Shown: positions 21,813 through 30,455 of the stretch, in pieces
How positions within the stretch are numbered: the stretch's first letter is position 1
How the letters are laid out: each line of letters starts with the position of its first letter
Assembly: GCA_004005435.1 (NCBI GenBank)
Contig: RZWH01000003.1
Coordinates: 310,001 to 374,000, forward strand
From: Rhodobacteraceae bacterium CCMM004
GTDB taxonomy: Bacteria > Pseudomonadota > Alphaproteobacteria > Rhodobacterales > Rhodobacteraceae
Reading direction: 5' to 3'
Length of the DNA: 64,000 bases
Translations under genes and position numbers: made by a program
Notes under the pieces: generated by a model
What the model saw: only the letters and a program-made list of their open reading frames with translations
The model's database searches: none
Told to the model about the DNA's origin: nothing

Positions 21813-23498
21813 TCAGTCCGCGAACTGCTCGGTGCCGCCTGCGGGATAGTGGAGCCGGCCGTCGACCATCTCATAGCCTGCCTCGTCGAGGATCGACTTG
21901 GCCAGGTCCATGCCGGTTTGCAGGCCGTCGGCGATGCCCGCCTTGTGCCAGAACTCCAGCGCCGGAGAGACGTGGCTGTTGGCCTTGACGGCGAAACCGT
22001 TCCACGCGGCCTTTTGGATCAGGTCGCGGTTGATCGCGGCCGACAGGGCCCGGCGGAAGGCAGCGTCGTCAAAGGGCGGACGGCGCAGGTTGAAGGCCAG
22101 ATACTGGAACCCGATGTCGACGGACTGCACGACCTCCAGGTCGCCATCCTCCTCGGCCGCCTGCAACAGCAGCTCCGGATCGCCGGTATAGTCGGACATG
22201 AAGTTGACTTCGCCCGACCGGAGCATCCCCAGCGCCGCCTCGACGTTGAGCACGATGCGCAGGATCCAGCGGTCCATCTTCGGCGCCGACCAATGGTCCG
22301 CGTTGGCCGACAGCACGACCTCTTGCTGGGTCACCCAGCGGTCGAACTTGAACGGACCCGAGCCGATGCGGCTCTCTTCCAGCACCGCCTCGGCGGTCTC
22401 GCCCTCGGTCAGGTTTTCGAGAAGCGGCGCCCAGACGTGCTCGGGCACGAGGTTGAGCTTGGCCAGGGTCGAGGTCTCGAAGGCGGCGTTGGGCTCGTTC
22501 AGGGTCATCACCACGGTGCGGTCGTCGGTCGCCTCGATGCCGGCGATGTTCGACACGAACGGCTTGTACATCGGGGCGTTGGTGCCCTCGGCCGGCGCGG
22601 TGAACGAGAAGATCACGTCGTCGGTCGTCACCGGCTCACCGTCATGCCACATCATCCCCTCGCGGAGGGTCAGCGTGACCTCGGTGCCGTCGTCGGACCA
22701 CTCGACGCTCTCGGCCGCCCAAGGCTTGGGCAGACCGTCCGATCCGATCCGCATCATCCGGTCCCAGATCAGTTCGGTGATCCAGCTGTCGGTGGCGCCG
22801 GAGATGTAGAACGGGTTGATCGCGTTCAGCTCGTCGGACGAGTTCAGGATCATGTCCTTGGTGTCGCCCACCGGCTCGGCCCCAACGAAGGTCCAGAAGT
22901 TCTTGATCCCCAGTCCGGGCTGCTCGACCATCGAGTCCGCGGCCCAGACCGAGCTGTCGAAGGCGTAGACCTTCATCGGGTGCACCAGGAACGCATAGAC
23001 CTGATCGCGGTCGATGATGTCCTGCGCCTGGTCGATCAGCACCTTGCGCTCGTCCTTGTTGGTGATGAGACGCTGCTGTTCGGCGATCTTGTCGTATTCG
23101 GGGTTCACGTAGCCGACGAAGTTATAGCCCTTCTCCATCGTGGTGGAGTGGAACAGGTTATAGACGAACTCGTCGGGGTCGGAGCGCTCGGGCCGGCCGA
23201 CCATCTGCCACATGGTGAGATCCCAGGTGTCGCGGTTGTACCAGACCGCATCGGACTGCTGCGGACGCGGTAGGCCCTGGACCTCGATTTCGAGCCCCAG
23301 TTGGCGCCAGGCCTGGGCGATCAGCTCGGCCGCCTGGTATTGCTGCGGGTTGGCCGCCTGGGCGCGGCTGATGAGCGTCAGGGGACGAATCGCATCCCCG
23401 GCCTCGGCCTGGGCGATGCGCGCGTCCGCGCCGACGAGCGCGACCGCTGCGGCGGTGCTCAGGGCGGTACGAAGCAGCCCTCTTTTGGTCAGTTGCAT
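21813..23498 (-). CDS. ABC transporter solute-binding protein (family 5), apparently circularly permuted
   Basis: A 561-aa exported protein with signal MQLTKRGLLRTALSTAAAVALVG. The ATG at 23498 is preferred over one four codons upstream because GGAGG stands 5 nt before it. It is clearly an SBP_bac_5 (DppA/OppA-like) protein, but the order of parts is shifted. Residues about 40-190 (LIAQAWRQLGLEIEVQG, SDPDEFVYNLF, YVNPEYDKIAEQQR) match the usual C-terminal lobe. The region after about 200 (LNAINPFYIS, PWAAESVEWSDDGTEVTLTL, MMWHDGEPVTTDDV) matches the normal N-terminus, and the protein ends at AKSILDEAGYE, which is normally two-thirds along. Heads the transporter operon; ligand unknown, peptides or cyclic amides being plausible. 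Confidence 0.88.
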   Translation of the reverse strand: MQLTKRGLLRTALSTAAAVALVGADARIAQAEAGDAIRPLTLISRAQAANPQQYQAAELIAQAWRQLGLEIEVQGLPRPQQSDAVWYNRDTWDLTMWQMVGRPERSDPDEFVYNLFHSTTMEKGYNFVGYVNPEYDKIAEQQRLITNKDERKVLIDQAQDIIDRDQVYAFLVHPMKVYAFDSSVWAADSMVEQPGLGIKNFWTFVGAEPVGDTKDMILNSSDELNAINPFYISGATDSWITELIWDRMMRIGSDGLPKPWAAESVEWSDDGTEVTLTLREGMMWHDGEPVTTDDVIFSFTAPAEGTNAPMYKPFVSNIAGIEATDDRTVVMTLNEPNAAFETSTLAKLNLVPEHVWAPLLENLTEGETAEAVLEESRIGSGPFKFDRWVTQQEVVLSANADHWSAPKMDRWILRIVLNVEAALGMLRSGEVNFMSDYTGDPELLLQAAEEDGDLEVVQSVDIGFQYLAFNLRRPPFDDAAFRRALSAAINRDLIQKAAWNGFAVKANSHVSPALEFWHKAGIADGLQTGMDLAKSILDEAGYEMVDGRLHYPAGGTEQFAD

Positions 23499-23595
23499 CT
23501 GGTCCTCCATGTTGCGACCTAGCCCGATGGGCCCGATCTTGGGTCTGTGATCTTGCCCGGGCGGCGGGTTGATCCCACCTAATGATTTCGCCTAC

Positions 23596-23610
23596 CGAAA
23601 CGCTGTTTTA
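23596..23610. promoter_or_regulatory. Candidate IclR-type operator before the first M28 gene and the ABC operon
   Basis: CGAAACGCTGTTTTA, a near-palindrome GAAAC-N3-GTTTT, in an AT-richer divergent promoter region. It matches motifs at 33594-33608 and 34493-34507. GAAAC-N3-GTTTC resembles the site of KdgR, an IclR-family protein. It stands 98 bp from the binding-protein start and 64 bp from the M28 start, so it could control both. Confidence 0.55.
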
Positions 23611-23673
23611 TTTACTGTGCAGGAAGCATTCCCTTCGGTAAACACTTTTTATCGGTTTGAGGGAGAGAACATC

Positions 23674-25407
23674 ATGGCGAGCGCCGCAGAAACGGGCATT
23701 CTGGAGCAGGCCGGCATCGAAACCGCCTGGGAACTGGTCGAAACGTTTTCCGGGATGCCCCGGTGGCGGCCCGACGACGTCAACGCCGCCGGCGACCTAA
23801 TTGCCGAGCGTCTGCGCGCAATGGGCGTGCCGGTCGAGGTCCACCGCCCGACGATCTGGCTCAGCGTGCCCCAGGACGCCTCGGTCGAGGTCGCGGGCGT
23901 CCGGCACCGGGCCAAGCCGCCGTCGTCGTCGCTGAGTTGCCCCGAAGGCGTCACGGCCGAGCTCGTGTATCTGCCATCGCAAAAGGCGTCCCTGCGATCC
24001 TATACCAAGAGCGCGACGGCGTTCTTCGGCGCCGCCGGCGCCGATCTGGGCGACCGTCTGCGGGGCAAGATCCTGCTGACCGAAGGCTTCGGCAACCCTG
24101 CGCTGACCGCCATCGCCCATGAGCACGGCGCCGTGGGCCTCATCGCCGTCAACCCTGGCGTCGACATCCACTGGGGCACCTGCACCACGATCTGGGGCAC
24201 CCCCGACCTCGACGACCTGCCGCGCAAGCCGACGATCCCCGTGATCGCGGTGAACAAGGAGACAGGCGCGGCCCTGATCGCAGAGGCCGAGGGCGGCGGC
24301 ACGGCGACGATTCGCACCGAGCTGGACGAGGGCTGGTTCGAGCAGGCGGTCCCGGTGGTCGAGATCCCCGGCGCCGAGGCGGACTTTGTCCTCCTGCACG
24401 GCCATTACGATTCGTGGGACGTGGGCGTGGGCGACAATGCCACCGGCGACGCCACGATGCTGGAGATCGCGCGCGTCCTCTGGGCCAACCGCGGCGATCT
24501 GCGCCGGTCGGTGCGGATCGCCTGGTGGCCCGGGCACTCCACCGGCCGCTATGCCGGGTCCACCTGGTTCGCCGACGCTTTTGCCCAGGACCTCGACCGC
24601 GCCTGTGTGGCCCAGGTCAACTGCGACAGCCCCGGTTGTCGCTGGGCCACCAGCTATCACCAGACCACCTGCATGGCCGAGATGAAACCGCTGGTGAAGG
24701 CAGTGATCGAAGAGATCGCAGGCCAGACCCCGATCTTCAAACGACCCAACCAGGCGGGGGATTACTCGTTCAACAACATCGGGTTGTCGAGCTTCTACAT
24801 GCTGTCCTCGACGATGCCGGACGATCTGCGCGAGGAAAAGGGCTATTACGCCGTCTCGGGCTGCGGCGGCAACATCGCCTGGCACACGGAGAACGACACG
24901 CTGGAGATCGCCGACCGCGACGTGCTGATGACGGATATCCGCATCTATCTCCTGTCGCTCCTGCGGCTGGTGCTGCCCGAGGTGCTGCCGATGGACTGGC
25001 GGCAGGCGGCGGCCGAGTTCCGCGACACCCTCGACGGTTATCAGGAGGCGGCGGGCGAGGCGGTGGACCTGAGCCCGGCCCAGGCCGAGGTCGAGGCGCT
25101 GGACGCCGCTCTGGCTGCGTTCGACACCGCGGTCGACGGAGGGGAGGTGCCGGCAGAGCGGGCCAACGCCCTGCGCATGGGGCTCGCCCGGATCCTTGTG
25201 CCGCTGAACTACACCCGCGTGCCGCGGTTCCGTCACGACCCGGCGATCACCTGCCCGCCGCTGCCGGTGCTCGACGTGTGCACCGCGCTCGGCGAGTTCG
25301 ACGCGGGCGCTCGGGGCTTTGCCCTGACCCAGGCGCTGCGGGCGCGCAATCGCGTGGTGGCGGCGCTGCGCCAGGCCCGCTCGATGGTCGAGGCGGCGCA
25401 CGCCTGA
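23674..25407 (+). CDS. M28-family metallohydrolase, paralogue 1
   Basis: A 577-aa cytoplasmic protein (no signal peptide) with M28 zinc-site positions: His244 (GHYDSW), Asp254 (VGDNATG), Asp318 (NCDSPGC) and His404 (IAWHTENDT). A PA-like inserted region lies about 95-235. The segment that normally carries the catalytic Glu-Glu (as WWGAEELG in Streptomyces aminopeptidase) reads WWPGHSTGRYAGS, with neither Glu. Paralogues at 31844 and 34532 share this. The ATG at 23674 follows GGGAGAG. It is divergent from the ABC transporter operon and converges on hyuB. Probably hydrolyses a peptide- or amide-like substrate imported by that transporter. Confidence 0.85.
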   Translation: MASAAETGILEQAGIETAWELVETFSGMPRWRPDDVNAAGDLIAERLRAMGVPVEVHRPTIWLSVPQDASVEVAGVRHRAKPPSSSLSCPEGVTAELVYLPSQKASLRSYTKSATAFFGAAGADLGDRLRGKILLTEGFGNPALTAIAHEHGAVGLIAVNPGVDIHWGTCTTIWGTPDLDDLPRKPTIPVIAVNKETGAALIAEAEGGGTATIRTELDEGWFEQAVPVVEIPGAEADFVLLHGHYDSWDVGVGDNATGDATMLEIARVLWANRGDLRRSVRIAWWPGHSTGRYAGSTWFADAFAQDLDRACVAQVNCDSPGCRWATSYHQTTCMAEMKPLVKAVIEEIAGQTPIFKRPNQAGDYSFNNIGLSSFYMLSSTMPDDLREEKGYYAVSGCGGNIAWHTENDTLEIADRDVLMTDIRIYLLSLLRLVLPEVLPMDWRQAAAEFRDTLDGYQEAAGEAVDLSPAQAEVEALDAALAAFDTAVDGGEVPAERANALRMGLARILVPLNYTRVPRFRHDPAITCPPLPVLDVCTALGEFDAGARGFALTQALRARNRVVAALRQARSMVEAAHA

Positions 25408-25464
25408 TCGACGGCCCGGGCCCGGCCGCCGCCGCTGATCGGGCGCGGCGGCTGGGTGGGCGGC

Positions 25465-27195
25465 TCAGGCCTCGGCGGTGGCGGGGGTGCGGTCGCGCAG
25501 AGCGGCCGTCGCCGCCGCGTCCACCCGCCCCGTGGCGGGGTCCAACACCACAGCATAGTCGCGCCGCGCCGCCTCGGCGGTGACATAGCCCTGGGCCACG
25601 TCCGCCGCGACCGCCTCGGGGTCGCGCAGGTCGGGGCGGCCGAAGCCGCCGCCGCCGGGCTGGCACAGCACCGCCACGTCGCCGGGCGCGAGATCGGCCC
25701 GGTCCGGACGGGCAAAGTCCGGCCCGTCGTTCACCCGGATCGCTCCACGGCCCCCCGCGGCCCCGCCGGACAGCCCCGGCGCGGGCACATGGAACCGGCC
25801 GCCCGAGAGGGCGCAGCGCACCCGCCCCTCGGCCGCGTTCTCGATCACCGTCTCCTGCCCCAGGCCGCCACGGTGCCGCCCCGGTCCACCGGAATCGGGG
25901 ATCAGCGCGCGGCGGCGCACGATCATCGGCGTCTCGTGCTCGAAGAGCTCCACCGAGGTGGACGCGATGTTGCCGGGAAAGACCACCGCCGTGACCCCGT
26001 CGCGGTCGGCAAAGGCCCCCTGCCCCCCTTGGGCGTTGAAATGGGTGACGAAGGTGCGCCCGTCCGCGCCGCGGCCCGAGAACTTTTGGATCCACAGAGG
26101 ATAGGTGCCCGAAGGCGCCATCACCCGCTCGGGCGCGATCTTGTGCAGCGCGCCCATGATCGCCTCGACCGTGAAGTAGCTCAGGAGGCTGCGATACATC
26201 CCCGCCGCCGGATACGTCGGGTTCAGCACGGTGCCTTCGGGCACCTCGACCCGGATCGGGCGGAACGCGCCTGCGTTCATCGGCAGATCGGGACACAGCG
26301 TGGCGATGAACGGAAACACGCAATAGGCGCGCGTGATGTTCAGGACCGCGTTCACCGGCTTCATCACCTGCGGCGACGTCCCGGCAAAGTCCAGATGCGC
26401 GCCGTCGCCGTCCAGCGTCAGCCGCAGGCGCAGGCGGATGGGATCGCCCGCGTCGTCGGTGATCTCGTGGGCCACCTCGTGGCGCACCTCGCCCGCGGGC
26501 AGGGTCGCGATCGCCTCGCGCAGCGCCGCCTCCGAGCGGGCGCAGACCGCGTCGGCCAAGTCGTTCAGGCCGTCGAGGTCGAACTCGTCCATCATCCGCC
26601 TCAGCCCCGCCGCGCCCACGTGATTGGCCGCGATCTGGGCCCTCAGATCGCCCACCACCTTGTCCGGCATCCGCACATTGCGGGTGATCAGGCGCATCAG
26701 CTCGTCATTGGGCGTGCCCGCGCGGATCAGCTTGCTGACCGGGATGATGACGCCCTCTTCGTAGACCTCGCGCGCGTCGGTGCCGCCCAGACGCCCGCCC
26801 ATGTCCACATGATGCGCGCAGGTGCAGGTGAAGCCCTTGAGCGCGCCCCGGTGGAACACGGGGGTGGCGATGAACACGTCGGGACAATGGCCAGCGCCGA
26901 TCCAGGGGTCGTTGCAGATCAGGACGTCGCCGTCCTCCAGCGCCTCGGCCGGATAGACGCGCAGCATGTCGCCCAGCACCGTGGGTGTGCTGCCCGCCTG
27001 GCCGGGCGTGCACTGGGTCGATTGGGCCAGCATCCGCCCGCGGCTGTCGTAGAGCCCGCAGGCATAGTCGTGGTTGTCGCGCACGATCAGCGAGAACGCG
27101 GTTTTCACCAGCGTCGTGGCGATTTCGTCGGCGACCGAGATCAGCCGCGACCACATCACCTGGAACCTCAGAGCATCCTGGGTGGGATCGGTCAT
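25465..27195 (-). CDS. hyuB: Hydantoinase B/oxoprolinase-family protein
   Basis: A 576-aa HyuB-family protein (N-methylhydantoinase B, 5-oxoprolinase beta domain). Recognisable are SLIVRDNHDYACGLYDSRGR, ICNDPWIGAGHCPDV, HHVDMGGRLGG, an NPTYPAAGMYRS block and the C-terminal PGGGGFGRPDLRDPEAVAADV. HyuA/HyuB pairs open five-membered cyclic amides such as hydantoins or 5-oxoproline with ATP. The start at 27195 overlaps the hyuA stop by 4 bp, giving a stoichiometric pair. Last gene of the minus-strand operon that starts with the second M28 gene. Confidence 0.9.
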   Translation of the reverse strand: MTDPTQDALRFQVMWSRLISVADEIATTLVKTAFSLIVRDNHDYACGLYDSRGRMLAQSTQCTPGQAGSTPTVLGDMLRVYPAEALEDGDVLICNDPWIGAGHCPDVFIATPVFHRGALKGFTCTCAHHVDMGGRLGGTDAREVYEEGVIIPVSKLIRAGTPNDELMRLITRNVRMPDKVVGDLRAQIAANHVGAAGLRRMMDEFDLDGLNDLADAVCARSEAALREAIATLPAGEVRHEVAHEITDDAGDPIRLRLRLTLDGDGAHLDFAGTSPQVMKPVNAVLNITRAYCVFPFIATLCPDLPMNAGAFRPIRVEVPEGTVLNPTYPAAGMYRSLLSYFTVEAIMGALHKIAPERVMAPSGTYPLWIQKFSGRGADGRTFVTHFNAQGGQGAFADRDGVTAVVFPGNIASTSVELFEHETPMIVRRRALIPDSGGPGRHRGGLGQETVIENAAEGRVRCALSGGRFHVPAPGLSGGAAGGRGAIRVNDGPDFARPDRADLAPGDVAVLCQPGGGGFGRPDLRDPEAVAADVAQGYVTAEAARRDYAVVLDPATGRVDAAATAALRDRTPATAEA

Positions 27196-29258
27196 GGGGC
27201 GTCCTCCAACACGATGCGCAGCCAGCCGCCGGGCCCGCGCTCGGCCCAGGCGCCGCGGCCGACACGGATCGTGGCGCCGGGCTGGCCCAACAGCGCCGGT
27301 CCCTCGATCCGCCCCGACAGCGCGGCGAAGGGCAGCACCCGGTGCGCCACCATCTCGCGCGCTTCCGGATCCCAAGCGTCGCGGCGGGTCTCGGGCGCGG
27401 GCACCACGTCGCGGCGTCCGGCCACTGCGGCCAGATCGACCTCGGCCTCGGCCAGGAGGCGCAGCGTCACGATCTCGGGCTCCAAGTCGTCGTAGGCATA
27501 GCCATAGGCGGCGCGATAGGTCTGGGCGAAGGCCTCGGCGATGGCGGCGGGCTCCAAGGGTCCGAGCGGCACGCGCAGCTGATGGCCCTGTCCGACATAG
27601 CGCATCTCGGCCATGAGGCGGCGCCGGATCGGCGCGCCCGGCGCGGCCTCGGACACCACTGAATCGGCCTCTTCCGCCAGCGCCTCGAAGGCGCGGGTCA
27701 GTTCCGCCGGGTCGGCGTCGGCCAACCGCATGGGGCGGCTGCGCGCGACCTCGTAGGCGGGCGGCGCGGCCAGCATCCCGAGCGCCGAAAACACACCCGC
27801 CGCCTCGGGGATCAGGATCTCGCGCAGCCCCAGCTTGCGCGCCACGGTGTGGGCGTGGAGCGGCCCGCCGCCGCCGAAGGCGACCATCACCGCGCGCGAC
27901 AGGTTGCCACCGTGCTCGGCCACATACATGCGCGCGGCCTGGGCCATGTTCTCGTCCACCACCTCGATCACCGCCGCGGCCGCCTCCAGCGCGCTCAGGC
28001 CCATCGGCGCGCCTACGTCGCGCAGCAGCGCCGCCTCGGCCGCCTCCGGGTCCAGCGTCAGCGCCCCCTGGAGAAAGTCCGCCGGGTCGAGATAGCCCAA
28101 GGCGACGTTGGCGTCGGTGACGGTCGCGCCGGTGCCGCCCCGGCCATAGCAGGCGGGGCCGGGATCGGCCGCCGCGCTCTCCGGTCCGACGCGGATCAGG
28201 CCCATGGCGTCGACCCTGGCCAGGCTGCCCCCGCCTGCGCCGATCTCGATCAGGTCGACCGTGGGCACGGCGATGGGCGTGCCGCTGCCGCGTTTGAAGC
28301 GGTGCACACGGTCGACCTCGTAGCTCCGGGTCACGGGCATCTCGCCGCCGGCGATCAGACAGGTCTTGGCCGTGGTGCCGCCCATGTCGAAGGCGACGGC
28401 GTCGTCGTGCCCCGCCGCCGCAGCCAGCATCCGCGCTGCCAGCGCGCCCCCCACCGGCCCCGACTCGGCCAGCCGCACGGGCGCCGCCCGCGCCGTGGGC
28501 GCCGCGATCACCCCGCCGCCCGACTGCATGAGAAACAGCGGCCGCGCATAGCCGGCGGCGCGCAGCCCCTCCTCCATCCGCTGGAGATAGAGGTCGATCT
28601 TGGGCCGGACGTAGGCGTTGATCGCAGTGGTCGCGGTGCGCTCGAACTCTTGGATCTCAGGCAGCACCTCGGACGACAGCGATACGTCGAGCGGCAACCC
28701 GTGCTCGGCCGCCAGTTCGGCGATCGCGCGCTCGTGGGCTGGGTTGGCGTAGGCGTGCAGCAGGCACACCGCCACGGACGTCACCCCGTCGGCGACCAGG
28801 TCGCGCAAGACCTCCAGCGCCTCGTCGCGGTCGAGCGGGGTGTCGACGCTGCCGTCGGCGCGCATCCGCTCGGTCACCTCGCGGCGGCGGCGGCGTGCGA
28901 TCAGAGGTTGGGGAAAGCGTTGGCGGATGTCGTAGATGTCGTAGCGGATCTCGCGCCGCGTCTCCAGAATGTCGGGAAAGCCGCGGGTGGCAATCAGCGC
29001 GGTCTCGGCGCCCTTGCGCTCTAGGATGGCGTTGATCACCAGGGTGGTGCCATGGATCAGCGCGCCCAGGTCGGCGGCGAGGCCGGGACGAGCGGCGCCC
29101 AGTTGCGCAACCCCGTCCATGACCCCCGCTTCGGGCGCGTCCGGCGTGGTCGGCACCTTCAGCGCGTGGATCGCCCCCGTCTCGGGGTCCTGCAACAGAA
29201 AATCGGTGAACGTGCCGCCGACGTCGCAGCCCAGCCTGAGCGATCCGCTGCCGCTCAC
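27192..29258 (-). CDS. hyuA: Hydantoinase A/oxoprolinase-family protein
   Basis: A 688-aa HyuA-family ATPase subunit with the actin-like phosphate motif CDVGGTFTDF at residues 11-20, HGTTLVINAILERKGA, DMGGTTAKTCL in the second half and GGGGPLHAHTVARKLG near the C-terminus. With HyuB it forms an ATP-dependent cyclic-amide hydrolase. It overlaps both the preceding M20 gene and hyuB by 4 bp. It differs from the second HyuA at 39832 in the N-terminal region, so the pairs probably have different substrates. Confidence 0.92.
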   Translation of the reverse strand: MSGSGSLRLGCDVGGTFTDFLLQDPETGAIHALKVPTTPDAPEAGVMDGVAQLGAARPGLAADLGALIHGTTLVINAILERKGAETALIATRGFPDILETRREIRYDIYDIRQRFPQPLIARRRRREVTERMRADGSVDTPLDRDEALEVLRDLVADGVTSVAVCLLHAYANPAHERAIAELAAEHGLPLDVSLSSEVLPEIQEFERTATTAINAYVRPKIDLYLQRMEEGLRAAGYARPLFLMQSGGGVIAAPTARAAPVRLAESGPVGGALAARMLAAAAGHDDAVAFDMGGTTAKTCLIAGGEMPVTRSYEVDRVHRFKRGSGTPIAVPTVDLIEIGAGGGSLARVDAMGLIRVGPESAAADPGPACYGRGGTGATVTDANVALGYLDPADFLQGALTLDPEAAEAALLRDVGAPMGLSALEAAAAVIEVVDENMAQAARMYVAEHGGNLSRAVMVAFGGGGPLHAHTVARKLGLREILIPEAAGVFSALGMLAAPPAYEVARSRPMRLADADPAELTRAFEALAEEADSVVSEAAPGAPIRRRLMAEMRYVGQGHQLRVPLGPLEPAAIAEAFAQTYRAAYGYAYDDLEPEIVTLRLLAEAEVDLAAVAGRRDVVPAPETRRDAWDPEAREMVAHRVLPFAALSGRIEGPALLGQPGATIRVGRGAWAERGPGGWLRIVLEDAP

Positions 29259-30379
29259 CTCAGCCGCTCCAGGAGCCCGCGCATGAGCCGCCGCCGCGGC
29301 TCAAGCGACGAGACGTAGAGCTGTTCATAGTCGGTGTGCCCACCCTTGCCGTCGACGCCCAGACCGTCGAGCGTCGGGGTCAGGGCGGCGGTGAAGTTGC
29401 CGTCGGAGCCGCCCCCGGTCTTGAGCTGTTCCAGATCCCAGCCGATCTCGCCCGCGATCTCGCTCGCCAGCGCGAACAGCCGCTCGATGCCTTCGGAGCG
29501 TTCGTAGGGCGGGCGGTCCAGGCCGCCGTTGATCTCGACCGTCACCTCGGGGTTCTCGGGCGCGATGTCGGCGATGAAGCGCTCGACCGTCTCCAGCGCC
29601 TCCATATCGGGGATGCGGATGTCGACCTTGCACCACGCCTCGGCGGGCACGACGTTGGTGCCGGTGCCGCCGCGGATCAGCCCGACGTTGCAGGTGATCC
29701 CGCGGTCGTAATCCGTGAGCCCCTCGAACTTCAGCACCGTGTGCGCCATCTCGCGGATCGCGCTGGCCCCGTCCTGGTGGCGCGACCCGGCGTGGCTGGC
29801 GCGGCCTTTGGTCGTGACCTCGTAGCGCACGGCGCCCTTGCGGGCGGTCACGATCTTGCCCCCCTCGCGGGCCGGTTCGGTGACCAGCACGTATTTCGCC
29901 GCGCGGCCCAGTTCGACGATGATCTCGCGCGAGGTGGGGCTGCCCACCTCCTCGTCGGCCACGAACATGTGCGTGACGGGGAGCGGCGCGCCTCCCTGCG
30001 CGGCCAGATCGGCAACCGCGGCCATGGCGATGTAGGCCCCCCCCTTCATGTCGTAGATGCCCGGCCCGTAGGCCACGTCGCCCTCGACGCGGAAGGGAAA
30101 CCACTCCAGCGTGCCGGCCGGGTGGACGGTGTCGATATGGCTGAGGATCAGGATACCGGGCGCGTTCGAGCCCGCATTCCACGGCGCGCGCACGATCAGA
30201 TGGTCGCCCCAGCCGTCGCGCCCGGGGACACGCTCGATCTCGGCGCCGCAGGCGGCATAGTCCTCGGCCACGCGGTCGGCCATCCGGTTCACCCCGGCGG
30301 TATCGGTGGAGTAGCTCTCGATCTCGACCCAGCGACGGATTCCGGCGAGGAGCTCTTGGGTATCGGCGGCAGTCGTCAT
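29255..30379 (-). CDS. M20-family metallopeptidase (carboxypeptidase G2/ArgE-like)
   Basis: A 374-aa M20 dipeptidase/deacylase. The binuclear zinc site and catalytic base are visible: HIDTVHP (His81), GIYDMKGG (Asp110), ADEEVGS (Glu143-Glu144) and a late GVDGKGGHTDYE. A dimerisation domain lies about 180-290. It is fully conserved in active-site residues, unlike the M28 paralogues. It sits directly before hyuA with a 4-bp overlap, suggesting it takes the ring-opened product (N-carbamoyl or N-acyl amino acid) further. Confidence 0.9.
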   Translation of the reverse strand: MTTAADTQELLAGIRRWVEIESYSTDTAGVNRMADRVAEDYAACGAEIERVPGRDGWGDHLIVRAPWNAGSNAPGILILSHIDTVHPAGTLEWFPFRVEGDVAYGPGIYDMKGGAYIAMAAVADLAAQGGAPLPVTHMFVADEEVGSPTSREIIVELGRAAKYVLVTEPAREGGKIVTARKGAVRYEVTTKGRASHAGSRHQDGASAIREMAHTVLKFEGLTDYDRGITCNVGLIRGGTGTNVVPAEAWCKVDIRIPDMEALETVERFIADIAPENPEVTVEINGGLDRPPYERSEGIERLFALASEIAGEIGWDLEQLKTGGGSDGNFTAALTPTLDGLGVDGKGGHTDYEQLYVSSLEPRRRLMRGLLERLR

Positions 30380-30455
30380 GGGCGGAACCTCGTTACGTTG
30401 GTGGGGGGAACGGCGGGCGGCGCCGGAGCGTCGGTGGGATCGGAGGCGCGCGCGG

